From positions 2,170,001 to 2,234,000 of the forward strand of contig NZ_CP059888.1 in assembly GCF_016469335.1 (NCBI RefSeq): a DNA stretch of 64,000 bases, written 5' to 3'. The translations under genes were made by a program, and so were the position numbers. The notes under the pieces are model-generated. The model was not told the origin of the DNA. It was given only the letters and a program-made list of their open reading frames with translations, and searched no databases. Numbering within the stretch: the stretch's first letter is position 1; each line of letters starts with the position of its first letter. Positions 47,686 through 56,982 of the stretch are shown piece by piece. The stretch is from Flocculibacter collagenilyticus. GTDB taxonomy: Bacteria > Pseudomonadota > Gammaproteobacteria > Enterobacterales > Alteromonadaceae.

Positions 47686-48481
47686 TTAAGTACTCATTAA
47701 CCTGAGAAATAATGGGAAGTACTAATTCTTTATTAAATGAATAACTACCGATTTCAGTGATCGGTGTTACAGCCATTAATGAATTAGAAATAAATACAGC
47801 ATCAGCATCGCTCAAAGTGGTTATTGGCTCTAGCACTTCTTTTACATCATGGAGTGCTGGAATATTGTCACAAATAAATTGTTTCATTACGCCATTTACC
47901 CCGGCAAATGTTAAAGCGGGTGTATACCACTGATTTTTTTTAAGCCAAAAAATATTTGCAATGCTTGTTTCTACGATATTGCCATAAACATCACTTACAA
48001 CACCATCAAAATCACCTTTATTTTCAATCTCTTGTTTAATTAAAACTTGTTCTAATCTATTTAAGTGCTTAATGCCTGCTAAGCTTGGTGCATGACCCAA
48101 TGTTAATTCAACAACCGACAAGGCTATGCCAGATTGCTGCCAAACAGAATAATGCGAAGGGATCTCGAATGGGTGTATAGTAACAATGGGTTCGGATACA
48201 GCATTAACTGAATAGCCTCTGCCGCCCTCTCCCCGACTAATAATTATTTTTAGCCCACCAAACTGTATTTCCTTACTCAGTTGTCGTACCCGTTCAGATA
48301 AGGGCTCAAAGAAATTAAATAAAATATGCAGCTTGCCACAGTCGTGCTGCAAGCGCTGAAGATGATATGACCATAGTTCAGGCTTTCCGTTCCTAACAGC
48401 TAGCGTGGTAAAACAGCCGTCACCAAAATGATAGGCGCGGTTAGTTGTTGAAATAGTATTATCTTCACACCACTTTTCCAT
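47669..48481 (-). CDS. pabC: Aminodeoxychorismate lyase
   Basis: From ATG 48481, preceded by GGAAGTGAAG, the PLP fold-IV enzyme has 270 residues, like E. coli PabC. RAYHFGDGCFTTLAVRNGKP, GLKIIISRGEGGRGYS, SLAGIKHLNRLEQVL (PLP lysine) and ETSIANIFWLK are visible. It releases pyruvate to make 4-aminobenzoate for folate. A terminator separates it from fabF upstream, so it may have its own promoter or rely on read-through. Confidence 0.94.
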   Translation of the reverse strand: MEKWCEDNTISTTNRAYHFGDGCFTTLAVRNGKPELWSYHLQRLQHDCGKLHILFNFFEPLSERVRQLSKEIQFGGLKIIISRGEGGRGYSVNAVSEPIVTIHPFEIPSHYSVWQQSGIALSVVELTLGHAPSLAGIKHLNRLEQVLIKQEIENKGDFDGVVSDVYGNIVETSIANIFWLKKNQWYTPALTFAGVNGVMKQFICDNIPALHDVKEVLEPITTLSDADAVFISNSLMAVTPITEIGSYSFNKELVLPIISQVNEYLSDQTA

Positions 48482-48534
48482 CTTCACTTCCAATTATATT
48501 CAGTGCGCTAACTATGAAGGTATAGTACGAATGC

Positions 48535-48580
48535 AAAAAAGCCTGATACTAATTACACTGCTCATGTATCAGTATCAGGC
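48535..48580 (-). terminator. Intrinsic terminator between fabF and pabC
   Basis: GCCTGATACT and AGTATCAGGC form a 10-base stem with a 20-base loop that can pair further; on the minus strand it is followed by TTTTTTGC. Confidence 0.75.
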
Positions 48581-48661
48581 CTTGTATAAGGTTCTACCTT
48601 AAATATTACCTAATTATTCAACGGTAAGATACGCAAAGAACGCATCAAACTTAAAGTATGT

Positions 48662-49900
48662 TTATATCTTTTTGAATAAAATAGAGCCGTTAGTTCCACC
48701 AAAACCAAATGAATTACATAGTGCATACTCTAATTTAGCATCACGCGCTTCATGCGGGACATAGTCTAAATCACAGCCTTCATCTGGGTTATCTAAATTA
48801 ATCGTTGGTGTAATAACGGAGTGGTTTAACATTAACGTAGTAAATATAGACTCCACAGCACCTGCAGCACCTAATAGATGTCCTGTCATGGATTTCGATG
48901 AACTCACAGCTAACGCCTTAGCATGATCGCCAAACACTCGCTTTACAGCTGCAGTTTCAGCTAAATCACCAGCCATAGTTGAAGTGCCATGTGCGTTGAT
49001 ATAGCCAACTTTATCCTTGGCAACGTTCGCATCTTTAATGGCATTCTCCATCGCAGTTGCGGCTCCTTCACCATCAGCAGGAGGCGACGTCATATGAAAA
49101 GCATCACCGCTCATCCCAAAGCCTGCTAATTCGGCGTATATTTTTGCTCCGCGAGCTTTGGCGTGTTCATATTCTTCTAGCACCATAACGCCTGCACCAT
49201 CACCTAAAACAAATCCATCTCTGTCTTTATCCCAAGGACGGCTAGCCGATTGTGGATCATCATTACGTGTTGATAGCGCACGTGCAGCAGAAAACCCGCC
49301 CATACCCAAACAAGTAGACGCCTTTTCTGCTCCTCCTGCCACCATCGCATCGGCATCACCATACGCAATCATTCTTGCTGCATGTCCGATATTATGAACA
49401 CCCGAAGTGCACGCAGTTACGATTGAGATATTAGGGCCTTTCAAGCCGAACATAATAGAAAGATGACCCGCTATCATGTTAATGATGGTAGATGGAACAA
49501 AAAAAGGAGATAACTTACGAGGTGAGCTTGATAATAATTTAGCGTGGTTTTCTTCAATTAATCCTAAGCCACCAATGCCTGAACCTATTGCAGCGCCAAT
49601 TCTAGGTGCATTTGCTTCAGTAATTTCTAGGCCAGAGTCTTTGATTGCTTGAACACCAGCAGCTACTCCATATTGGATAAACAAATCCATTTTCTTTGCA
49701 TCTTTTTTTGCCATGTACTCTTCGACATTAAAGTCTTTTACTTGGCCTGCAAATTTTGTGTTGTATTCAGATACATCAAAGTGCGTAATATCAGTGATCC
49801 CACTTTCACCTTTTACTAAGGCGTTCCAGGTAGCATCTACAGAATTACCCAAAGGGGTTAAAAGGCCCATTCCCGTTACAACAACTCGGCGTTTAGTCAC
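48662..49900 (-). CDS. fabF: Beta-ketoacyl-ACP synthase II
   Basis: GTG 49900, seven bases after GGAGGA, gives 412 residues and the standard N-terminus [18 protein letters not shown]; the frame extended to 49912 runs through the ribosome site. The catalytic triad is Cys in [12 protein letters not shown], His in [13 protein letters not shown] and His in [12 protein letters not shown]. It elongates acyl-ACP with malonyl-ACP and in E. coli adjusts unsaturated chain length with temperature. It follows acpP after a perfect palindrome. Confidence 0.96.
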   Translation of the reverse strand: MTKRRVVVTGMGLLTPLGNSVDATWNALVKGESGITDITHFDVSEYNTKFAGQVKDFNVEEYMAKKDAKKMDLFIQYGVAAGVQAIKDSGLEITEANAPRIGAAIGSGIGGLGLIEENHAKLLSSSPRKLSPFFVPSTIINMIAGHLSIMFGLKGPNISIVTACTSGVHNIGHAARMIAYGDADAMVAGGAEKASTCLGMGGFSAARALSTRNDDPQSASRPWDKDRDGFVLGDGAGVMVLEEYEHAKARGAKIYAELAGFGMSGDAFHMTSPPADGEGAATAMENAIKDANVAKDKVGYINAHGTSTMAGDLAETAAVKRVFGDHAKALAVSSSKSMTGHLLGAAGAVESIFTTLMLNHSVITPTINLDNPDEGCDLDYVPHEARDAKLEYALCNSFGFGGTNGSILFKKI

Positions 49901-49940
49901 ATCTTCCTCCAAATATGGGGTAACTAAAAAATAAAGAGGA

Positions 49941-49965
49941 AAAAGAAAGGCAGCCTAGGCTGCCT
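49941..49965 (-). terminator. Palindromic hairpin between acpP and fabF (partial terminator)
   Basis: AGGCAGCCTAGGCTGCCT is a perfect 18-base palindrome 26 bases after the acpP stop, followed on the minus strand by TTCTTTTT. It may let acpP mRNA accumulate above fabF. Confidence 0.65.
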
Positions 49966-49990
49966 GTCTTACAAAATTCTTGAAATAGAA

Positions 49991-50227
49991 TTACTCAGCG
50001 TGAGCTTTGATATAATCTACAGCAGATTGAACAGTAGTGATTTTCTCTGCTTCTTCATCAGGGATCTCAGTATCAAACTCTTCTTCTAGAGCCATTACTA
50101 ATTCAACTGTATCTAAAGAGTCTGCACCTAAATCATCAACAAATGAAGCTTCTGACTTTACTTCTTCTTCTTTTACGCCAAGTTGTTCAATAATGATTTT
50201 TGATACACGTTCTTCGATATTGCTCAT
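49991..50227 (-). CDS. acpP: Acyl carrier protein
   Basis: From ATG 50227 ([17 protein letters not shown]), after AAGGAAAAAAA, the acidic protein has 78 residues, exactly AcpP size. The phosphopantetheine serine is Ser37 in [13 protein letters not shown]. The longer frame to 50260 is only open sequence. It is the acyl carrier for all fab enzymes here. A strong promoter lies at 50280-50308. Confidence 0.97.
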   Translation of the reverse strand: MSNIEERVSKIIIEQLGVKEEEVKSEASFVDDLGADSLDTVELVMALEEEFDTEIPDEEAEKITTVQSAVDYIKAHAE

Positions 50228-50279
50228 TTTTTTTTCCTTTTTCTCTACGCAATCGCGCACTTTTATGAATTTTGCGGGT

Positions 50280-50308
50280 AGTGTATTCTTTCAAATTTGA
50301 GGTTTCAA
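50280..50308 (-). promoter_or_regulatory. Probable acpP promoter
   Basis: On the minus strand TTGAAA (50303-50308) and TACACT (50280-50285) are 17 bases apart, followed by ACCCGC. The start of transcription would be about 45 bases before the acpP start codon. Confidence 0.6.
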
Positions 50309-50417
50309 GTTTAGGCGCATGAATTTGCTAGTGGTCAAACCTGATAACTCTCCTGATCAATACACTTCGCTGTTATTTATGAACTAGTTTTAACTTATTT
50401 GCAACTTTAACTGCAAA

Positions 50418-51161
50418 TTAAACCATATACATGCCGCCATTCACGTGAATAGTTTCACCTGTAATGTATGCAGCTTCGTCAGACGCTAGAAACGCTACCG
50501 TAGACGCAATTTCTTCTGGTTGTCCTAACCTGTTAGCAGGCACTTGCGAGAATATCGCTTCGCGTTGCTCGTCGTTTAACTCTTTTGTCATATCAGTATC
50601 GATAAATCCCGGTGCTATTACATTCACAGTAATACCACGAGAAGCAACTTCACGACCTAGTGACTTTGAAAAGCCAATCACACCCGCTTTTGCAGCTGCG
50701 TAATTAGCCTGCCCTGCATTCCCCATTGTTGCGACAACCGAACCAATATTAATAATTCGCCCGTTGCGCTTCTTCATCATACCACGAAGAACAGCTTTAC
50801 TTAGCTTAAACACCGATGACAAGTTAGTATCTAAAATATCAGACCACTCTTCATCTTTCATACGCATCATTAAATTGTCGCGAGTGATCCCAGCATTGTT
50901 TACCAAGATATCTATTTGCCCATGATGCTCTTTTATCGCTTCAAATAATGCTGCAATAGAAGCATCTTGAGTAACATTTAGCACATAACCTTTCCCATTA
51001 TCTGCCAAATAATCACTGATTGCTGCCGCGCCATTTTCTGATGTTGCGGTACCAATTACAGTGGCACCTAAGCTGACTAACTTTTCAGCTACTGCTTTGC
51101 CAATACCACGGCTAGCTCCTGTTACTAGTGCAACTTTACCTTCCAAACTCATAAAGCTCAT
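50418..51161 (-). CDS. fabG: 3-oxoacyl-ACP reductase
   Basis: The 247-residue SDR shows KVALVTGASRGIGKAVAEKL, DILVNNAGITRDNLMMRM, INIGSVVATMGNAGQANYAAAKAGVIGFSK (described as residues about 136-165; Ser, Tyr, Lys triad) and VAPGFIDTDMTKEL. It reduces ketoacyl-ACP with NADPH. The start could be ATG 51161 or, three codons later, ATG 51152, which gives the usual 244 residues. It starts five bases after fabD. Confidence 0.96.
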   Translation of the reverse strand: MSFMSLEGKVALVTGASRGIGKAVAEKLVSLGATVIGTATSENGAAAISDYLADNGKGYVLNVTQDASIAALFEAIKEHHGQIDILVNNAGITRDNLMMRMKDEEWSDILDTNLSSVFKLSKAVLRGMMKKRNGRIINIGSVVATMGNAGQANYAAAKAGVIGFSKSLGREVASRGITVNVIAPGFIDTDMTKELNDEQREAIFSQVPANRLGQPEEIASTVAFLASDEAAYITGETIHVNGGMYMV

Positions 51162-51166
51162 TATAA

Positions 51167-52096
51167 TTATTCTCCAATTAACGCATTGATGGATGCGATA
51201 TCATTGACAGCTTTAGCTGAAATCGATCGATCGATTCGCTTAGTAAGCCCTGTTAATACTTTTCCAGGGCCAAATTCATATAGTTCAGTAACGCCATTAT
51301 TCGCCATAAATTGCACTACTTCAGTCCAGCGAACTGGCATGAATAATTGACGAACAAGCGCATCTTTTATTTGTTCTTCATTGCTTTCTATTGAAACATC
51401 AACATTATTAATAACTTGCAAATTAGATTGTTTGATAGAAATTGACGAAAGGATCTCAGCTAATTGCTCAGCCGCAGGTTTCATTAGCGCACAATGCGAA
51501 GGAACGCTGACACTAAGGGGCATTACTTTTTTTGCGCCTGCGTCTTTACAAGCTTCACCAGCACGTTCTACCGCTGCTTTATTACCTGCAATAACTACCT
51601 GCCCTGGCGAGTTATAGTTCACCGGTGATACAACATCGCCTTGAGCGGCTTCTTCACATGCAAGTTTAATTGCATCATCATCCAAGCCAATGATAGCGGC
51701 CATACTGCCAGTACCAGCTGGTACAGCTTGCTGCATAAATTTGCCACGCTGCTCAACAAGTTGCACTGCATCAGCAAAATTAAGTACACCTGCATTCACA
51801 AGTGCAGAATATTCACCTAAGGAGTGCCCAGCTAGGTAAGCAGGACGCTTGTCGGTAAGTGACGCAAATACCCGCCAAATAGCGGTACTTGCTGTCAATA
51901 ATGCAGGCTGCGTTCGATGTGTTTCATTTAATTCTGTTTCAGGGCCATTGTTCACTAATTGCCATAGATCGTAATTTAACACGTCAGACGCTTCAGTAAA
52001 GGTATCACGAACAACTTGGTACTCATCATGTAGTTCTTTCAACATACCCACACTTTGTGAGCCTTGCCCTGGAAATATTATTGCGGAATGATTCAT
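51167..52096 (-). CDS. fabD: Malonyl-CoA:ACP transacylase
   Basis: The 309-residue enzyme has FPGQGSQSVGML, the nucleophile motif AGHSLGEYSAL and the catalytic histidine in SVPSHCALM. It loads malonate on ACP. The next gene upstream is plsX, 211 bases away; in E. coli fabH lies between them, and no fabH or fragment of it is found here. Confidence 0.96.
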   Translation of the reverse strand: MNHSAIIFPGQGSQSVGMLKELHDEYQVVRDTFTEASDVLNYDLWQLVNNGPETELNETHRTQPALLTASTAIWRVFASLTDKRPAYLAGHSLGEYSALVNAGVLNFADAVQLVEQRGKFMQQAVPAGTGSMAAIIGLDDDAIKLACEEAAQGDVVSPVNYNSPGQVVIAGNKAAVERAGEACKDAGAKKVMPLSVSVPSHCALMKPAAEQLAEILSSISIKQSNLQVINNVDVSIESNEEQIKDALVRQLFMPVRWTEVVQFMANNGVTELYEFGPGKVLTGLTKRIDRSISAKAVNDIASINALIGE

Positions 52097-52307
52097 TTGT
52101 TTACCTTAAATAGCTCAACTGGAAATTGTTTTTATTTTTTAGTTTTCGACGTTTAACTAAGTCTATTAAATATAACGACTTAGATAAAAACATATAATGC
52201 GACTTCTGTTTGATATTAAGCCTAAAGAAATAAAAACAAGGTATAAGCCAGTTTAACAGTTGTATTTTTATGCAAAAAAAGTCTCTACTACTTAAAAAAG
52301 TAAATAT

Positions 52308-53336
52308 CTACTTTTCTGTAATTAAAGCATGTTCCAATTTGTTGCTAATTTTTTCAGGAATTTGTCTTTTCACTTCACGTACAGCCTCATCTATTGCACT
52401 TAAAAATGCACTTCGAGACGCGTTTCCGTGGCTTTTAATTACGATGCCGCGCAATCCTATCAAACTTGCGCCGTTATACTGGTCGGGGTTCACCCTTTTA
52501 TAGAGTTTTTTTAACGCTGGTAAGAGAACAAAGGCTAATATTCTGCTTGCTACAGACTTCTGCATTGCTCTTTTTATTTTGGTAATAATTAGGTTAGAGA
52601 TACCTTCACAGGTTTTTAGTGCTACATTGCCGACAAAGCCTTCACACACAACGACATCCGCTTTACCTGAAAATATATCACTACCTTCAATGTAACCAAC
52701 GTAATTTATGTGCTCTGCATTGCTTAGCATTTTAGCAGTCGCTTTTATTTTATCGTTGCCCTTTATTTCTTCTTCACCAATATTAAGTAATGCAACACGT
52801 GGTTGCTCAATATCTTCTACGTGCTCAACCATGGTTGAACCCATAAAGGCAAATTGAAAAAGCGTCTCTGAACAACAACTAATATTTGCACCTAAATCTA
52901 ATAAATAAACAGGTTTTTTGGTTGTGGTAGGTAATGACGTTATTAAGGCAGGACGTTTTACACCTGAAAGCGTTTTTAAGACATAATATGCCATCGCAAA
53001 TAACGCACCTGTGTTACCTGAGCTAACGCAAGCTTGTGCCCTGCCCTGTTCAACTAAATTGAGTGCAACGCGCATGGATGAGTCTGTTTTTGAACGTAAT
53101 GCAAATGCGGGCTTTTCATCCATATTAACTACTTGTTCAGCATGTTCAATCAGAAGTCGAGGATGAGATAAAGCATCGAGCTTATTAAGCTCAGTTTGGA
53201 TAAGTTGCGAATTACCGCAAAGAATAAGTGTGAGTTCAGAATAGATATTTACAGCATCAACAGCTGCAGGAATAGTAGAACGGGGGCCGTAATCGCCCCC
53301 CATTATATCTAACGAAATCGTTAGATTGTTCTGCAC
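52308..53336 (-). CDS. plsX: Phosphate acyltransferase PlsX
   Basis: The 342-residue protein (start GTG 53336, 12 bases after rpmF, with AAGGCGG) has [46 protein letters not shown] and [17 protein letters not shown], the family signatures. It makes acyl-phosphate from acyl-ACP for phospholipid synthesis. Position after rpmF is conserved. Confidence 0.96.
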   Translation of the reverse strand: MQNNLTISLDIMGGDYGPRSTIPAAVDAVNIYSELTLILCGNSQLIQTELNKLDALSHPRLLIEHAEQVVNMDEKPAFALRSKTDSSMRVALNLVEQGRAQACVSSGNTGALFAMAYYVLKTLSGVKRPALITSLPTTTKKPVYLLDLGANISCCSETLFQFAFMGSTMVEHVEDIEQPRVALLNIGEEEIKGNDKIKATAKMLSNAEHINYVGYIEGSDIFSGKADVVVCEGFVGNVALKTCEGISNLIITKIKRAMQKSVASRILAFVLLPALKKLYKRVNPDQYNGASLIGLRGIVIKSHGNASRSAFLSAIDEAVREVKRQIPEKISNKLEHALITEK

Positions 53337-53348
53337 AAAGTTACCGCC

Positions 53349-53519
53349 TTAAAGAGCTAGTACTTTACGACCTTTGTAGTAGCCATCCGCAGTAACGTGG
53401 TGACGACGATGCGTTTCACCAGACGTTGGATCGATAGAAAGAGTTGGACCACTAATAGCATCGTGTGAACGACGCATGCCGCGCTTAGAACGAGTTTTAC
53501 GATTCTTTTGTACCGCCAT
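53349..53519 (-). CDS. rpmF: 50S ribosomal protein L32
   Basis: A 56-residue protein read directly from the sequence: [20 protein letters not shown] at the start and [17 protein letters not shown] at the end, as in gammaproteobacterial L32 (the zinc-free form, without the CxxC pairs). RBS GGAGAAGGGTAA precedes ATG 53519. It lies between yceD and plsX as in E. coli. Confidence 0.97.
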   Translation of the reverse strand: MAVQKNRKTRSKRGMRRSHDAISGPTLSIDPTSGETHRRHHVTADGYYKGRKVLAL

Positions 53520-53535
53520 TTACCCTTCTCCTAAA

Positions 53536-54054
53536 TTATTTTCGCTTAAGTTCTTTTAATACATCAAATGGATTTGGTTTTTCCGCTGCTTCAGGTAATT
53601 TACCCCAGCTCATTGTTCCTTGGTATGCACATGACTCAGGGTCGTGCATAGGAACAATTGGCAAGGCAATGATTAACTCATCTTCAATCACCTGTCTTAG
53701 CATCATCTCACCAGCGTCATCAAGAGCAAATGTCTCGTATTCTTCTGGGATCTGTTCTTCTTCAGTACGCTGGGTTAAAGGCGTATAAAAGAAGTTTGTT
53801 GCCAAATCCTGCTTCATTTTTTCATTACAACGTTGACACAAAACATTGCCGCTATAACTCGCTTCGCCAGAAATAACTACAAGACCTTGTTCATCAATAT
53901 TGCAATTAACTTTTACCTTAATATCACCATCCGCCTCAACGAATAATTCGCTTAAGCGGCTAAGTTCCTGCACAGGCACGATACCGTCGTAAGACAATCG
54001 TTTTTGAGCAGCCCGAACCGGATCTATAGTGGTTGGAATATTTACTTTTTGCAT
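53536..54054 (-). CDS. yceD: YceD (DUF177) 23S rRNA accumulation protein
   Basis: The 172-residue protein has the DUF177 cysteine pairs in NVLCQRCNEKM, and DELIIALPIVPMHDPESCAY at about 132-151. YceD/DUF177 proteins support 23S rRNA accumulation and are always next to rpmF. It is 16 bases upstream of rpmF and probably cotranscribed with it. It is divergent from maf. Confidence 0.92.
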   Translation of the reverse strand: MQKVNIPTTIDPVRAAQKRLSYDGIVPVQELSRLSELFVEADGDIKVKVNCNIDEQGLVVISGEASYSGNVLCQRCNEKMKQDLATNFFYTPLTQRTEEEQIPEEYETFALDDAGEMMLRQVIEDELIIALPIVPMHDPESCAYQGTMSWGKLPEAAEKPNPFDVLKELKRK

Positions 54055-54216
54055 AAGGCGCGCAGTTTATAGATCGCTAGCAGAAGAGTCAAAGAAAATC
54101 TTGTAATTTTCATTGTTTTTTAGATCTCCAGTCATGTTCTACCCACGGTTTAGTTTAAATGCGTTACTATTTACCACCTAAATAACAACAATCTCATCAT
54201 TATAAGAGTAAACGCT

Positions 54217-54825
54217 ATGCAACCGGCCATCATTTTAGCTTCTACTTCACCATATCGTAAGGCTTTATTAGAAAAATTTGCAATTAAATTTAAAACTGAA
54301 CAGCCTGACGTTGAGGAAATTGGGCAACCTAATGAATCTGCACAACATTTTGTAAAACGCATGTCTATTGAAAAAGCCAGAAATGTTGCCCTGCGTCACC
54401 AACAAGAAGCAACATTGGTTATTGGCTCAGATCAAATTGCTGTTTTCAACGATAATGCGATTGGAAAACCCTACACCCATGAAAAAGCGGTGAAACAACT
54501 AACTATGTTCAGTGGACAGCAAGTTACGTTTCTAACAGCAATAACCGTAATCAACTGTATTACGCAACAAAAAATTACGGAAGTGGAGCCTTTTACGGTA
54601 AAGTTTAGAACACTTTTAGAAGGTGAAATAAACAATTACCTTTTAAAAGAAAAACCCTACCATTGTGCTGGTAGTTTTATGTGTGAAGGACTGGGTATTT
54701 CGTTATTCGAAAAACTGATAGGCGATGATCCAAACGCACTTATTGGCTTACCTTTAATACGTTTGAATCATATTTTGCAGCAGTTTGACTTTAACGTCTT
54801 GCTCAATAAGCCAGACGAATACTAA
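54217..54825 (+). CDS. yceF: Maf-type nucleotide pyrophosphatase YceF (7-methyl-GTP pyrophosphatase)
   Basis: The 202-residue protein opens with AIILASTSPYRKALLEKFAIKF, the Maf signature; ARNVALRHQQEATLVIGSDQIAVF and KPYTHEKAVKQLTMFSGQ continue it. PDVEE with GSDQIA is of the YceF subgroup, which hydrolyses m7GTP. It ends overlapping the convergent HAD phosphatase by four bases. Confidence 0.93.
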   Translation: MQPAIILASTSPYRKALLEKFAIKFKTEQPDVEEIGQPNESAQHFVKRMSIEKARNVALRHQQEATLVIGSDQIAVFNDNAIGKPYTHEKAVKQLTMFSGQQVTFLTAITVINCITQQKITEVEPFTVKFRTLLEGEINNYLLKEKPYHCAGSFMCEGLGISLFEKLIGDDPNALIGLPLIRLNHILQQFDFNVLLNKPDEY

Positions 54826-55463
54826 TACTTAGTCACCGTTAATATTTCTTCAAATGAATCAATCACCGCAATTGGATTATATACTTGAAGCTCTTGCTCA
54901 CTATGAACACCATAGGTTACTCCTATGCTATCCACGCCAGCGCTGTTAGCCATGGCCAAGTCGTGAATACTGTCACCTACCATCACCGCTTCACTTTTTT
55001 CAATATTTAGCGCTGTTAAGATTTGCTCAATCATTTCAGGATGAGGCTTTGATTGAGCGTCATCTGAACATCGAGAAATAGAAAAGTACTCCTTGTAGTC
55101 ACCCCAAACTCGCTCCAATCCTTGCCTCCCTTTCCCTGTAGCAACAGCAAGTAATACATCTTGCTGTTTAAACGTACTCAATACATGCGCCACACCAGAA
55201 AAATACGGTGTAGGCACACTATTATCTTCTTTATATTGTTTACGATAATGCAATATAAGTGATTGATGCTGCTCAACGCTTTGTTGAGGGAATAATATCG
55301 CTACCGCTTTTTCTAGGCTTAGACCGATAATTGATTTAACGTCATGATCACTGGGTACATCACAATTAATTATACGCGCAGCATTTTGCATTGATGACAC
55401 AATTCGTCCAACCGAATCCATCACAGTGCCATCCCAATCAAAAATAACCAATTTATACTTCAT
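54822..55463 (-). CDS. HAD-family phosphatase (phosphoglycolate phosphatase-like)
   Basis: From ATG 55463 (MKYKLVIFDWDGTVMDSVGR) the protein has 213 residues. Motifs: FDWDGTVMDS (nucleophile Asp), LLAVATGKGRQGL, SKPHPEM and VMVGDSIHDLAMANSAGV, all intact. The cap domain is of the small helical (subclass I) type. It lies between maf and rluC, where many marine gammaproteobacteria carry such a gene. Substrate unknown. Confidence 0.9.
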   Translation of the reverse strand: MKYKLVIFDWDGTVMDSVGRIVSSMQNAARIINCDVPSDHDVKSIIGLSLEKAVAILFPQQSVEQHQSLILHYRKQYKEDNSVPTPYFSGVAHVLSTFKQQDVLLAVATGKGRQGLERVWGDYKEYFSISRCSDDAQSKPHPEMIEQILTALNIEKSEAVMVGDSIHDLAMANSAGVDSIGVTYGVHSEQELQVYNPIAVIDSFEEILTVTKY

Positions 55464-55523
55464 TACATTTACTCTTAACAAAACAAAGCTGCTTAATTAA
55501 ACCTTGTTAACAAGGATTCCAGT

Positions 55524-56504
55524 TTACTCTTGAGATAATTTCTCTAGTGCATTTTTTAGCTGCGCATCGAGTGGCGCTTCTACCGACATAGTAGTTTCAG
55601 AGACAGGATGGATAAATCGCAGTTGATGAGCATGTAAAAATAAACGTTTTAGGCCAATTGCATTCATTCGCTTCGCAAAATTCTCATCACCATATTTGTC
55701 ATCACATGCTATGGCATGATTCACACATGCAGTGTGTACTCGAATTTGATGTGTGCGGCCAGTAACAGGAAAGGCGTCAATTAATGTTGCTTCTTTAAAT
55801 TGTTTTTCAATTCTAAAACGCGTTTCAGAGGCTTTACCCTCTTTATGGTCAACGATAACGATTCGTTCGCCTGATTTCAGTGTATTTTTACGAAGTGGCT
55901 CAGTGACTACTTTTATTGACTTAGGCCAAACACCTCGAACGAGCGCTAAATAATTTTTCTGTACCTTTTTACTTCTTAACTGTTCATGTAAGTGTTTCAA
56001 TACCGAACGTTTTTTTGCAATCATTAAGCAGCCAGATGTATCTCTATCTAGTCTATGAACTAACTCTAAATGTTTAGCCTCTGGCCTTAACGACCTTAGC
56101 GCCTCAATAACCCCAAAACTTAGTCCACTACCACCATGTACCGCCATTCCAGATGGTTTATTTAATACAATTAGGGCTTTATCTTCGTATAAAATATGTG
56201 ACTCCAACGAAGATACCATCGATAAATTTTTTGAAGGGGCAGTATCTTGTGACTCAGACACAGTAACAGGCGGTATTCTAACTACATCACCTGATTGCAA
56301 TTTGTACTCTGGCTTTACCCGTTTTTTATTAACTCGAACTTCACCTTTACGAATAATGCGATAAATTTTACTTTTGGGCACACCTTTAAGAAATGTTCTC
56401 AGATAGTTATCTATTCTTTGGCCCGCATAATCTTCTTCTATATCAATAAATTGAACTTTATTTTGTGTAGATTTATCTTCTGAAATTTCTTTTTTGTTTG
56501 ACAT
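55524..56504 (-). CDS. rluC: 23S rRNA pseudouridine synthase RluC
   Basis: From ATG 56504 the protein has 326 residues. An S4 domain (QRIDNYLRTFLKGVPKSKIYRIIRKGEVRVNKKR, about 27-61) is followed by the catalytic motif VHRLDRDTSGCLMIAKK and GRTHQIRVHTACVNHAIACDDKYGD. RluC modifies U955, U2504 and U2580 in E. coli. It is divergent from rne, as in E. coli, with a long shared region. Confidence 0.95.
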   Translation of the reverse strand: MSNKKEISEDKSTQNKVQFIDIEEDYAGQRIDNYLRTFLKGVPKSKIYRIIRKGEVRVNKKRVKPEYKLQSGDVVRIPPVTVSESQDTAPSKNLSMVSSLESHILYEDKALIVLNKPSGMAVHGGSGLSFGVIEALRSLRPEAKHLELVHRLDRDTSGCLMIAKKRSVLKHLHEQLRSKKVQKNYLALVRGVWPKSIKVVTEPLRKNTLKSGERIVIVDHKEGKASETRFRIEKQFKEATLIDAFPVTGRTHQIRVHTACVNHAIACDDKYGDENFAKRMNAIGLKRLFLHAHQLRFIHPVSETTMSVEAPLDAQLKNALEKLSQE

Positions 56505-56982
56505 TGGCAATTTTCGTAAATTAGGACAATAATTTTAGTTGCTTAAAAAGTTATATTAGTGGGATAATACTCCCCGTTTTTTAAGCCTGAAAAACAGGTA
56601 ATTAATATGGTGCTCTGCAAATACGTAAGAGTGAGAGTGTAGCAAAAACCCGAGAGAATGATCATACTGATAAAAATCATTTTTCCAATCTTTTATTTGT
56701 TTCGGGTTCAATACGCATCTTAATTTGAGAAAACGTGTGTAATAAGTTTTCAATAGTAATAAGGCATTTTCACCAGTACCAAACAGAGCAAAAAAAATAA
56801 CTTAGCCATAACGAATTAGAACAGAATAGAACACCCAGAAATTAAAGCGAAACCGTTTTAATGCATAACAATTAGCACCTTTATTGCCCAGTCGCGAGAC
56901 TGCACATGTTTTGAAAGGGTATCTGGCAAAACTAGGCAGCACATAATGTCGTTGTGGCTTATACTGTAAAGAGTCACAAATA
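56505..56982. promoter_or_regulatory. rluC-rne divergent region with presumed long rne leader
   Basis: The 478 bases hold no supported gene (a 65-codon minus frame at 56556-56753 is not convincing). In E. coli rne has a 361-base leader with hairpins that RNase E itself reads for autoregulation; a similar leader is likely here. TATACT at about 56959 is too near the start codon to be the main promoter of such a leader. Confidence 0.4.

Noticed and set aside
50320-50350. FadR-like site upstream of acpP (CTAGTGGTCAAACC)
   Set aside because: Only a half-match to the FadR consensus; not symmetric.
52097-52307. Decayed fabH between plsX and fabD
   Set aside because: The gap is too short and no frame shows the FabH active-site stretches.
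56556-56753. 65-residue minus-strand frame in the rne leader
   Set aside because: No good start signal; it lies in the expected rne leader and has no conserved look.
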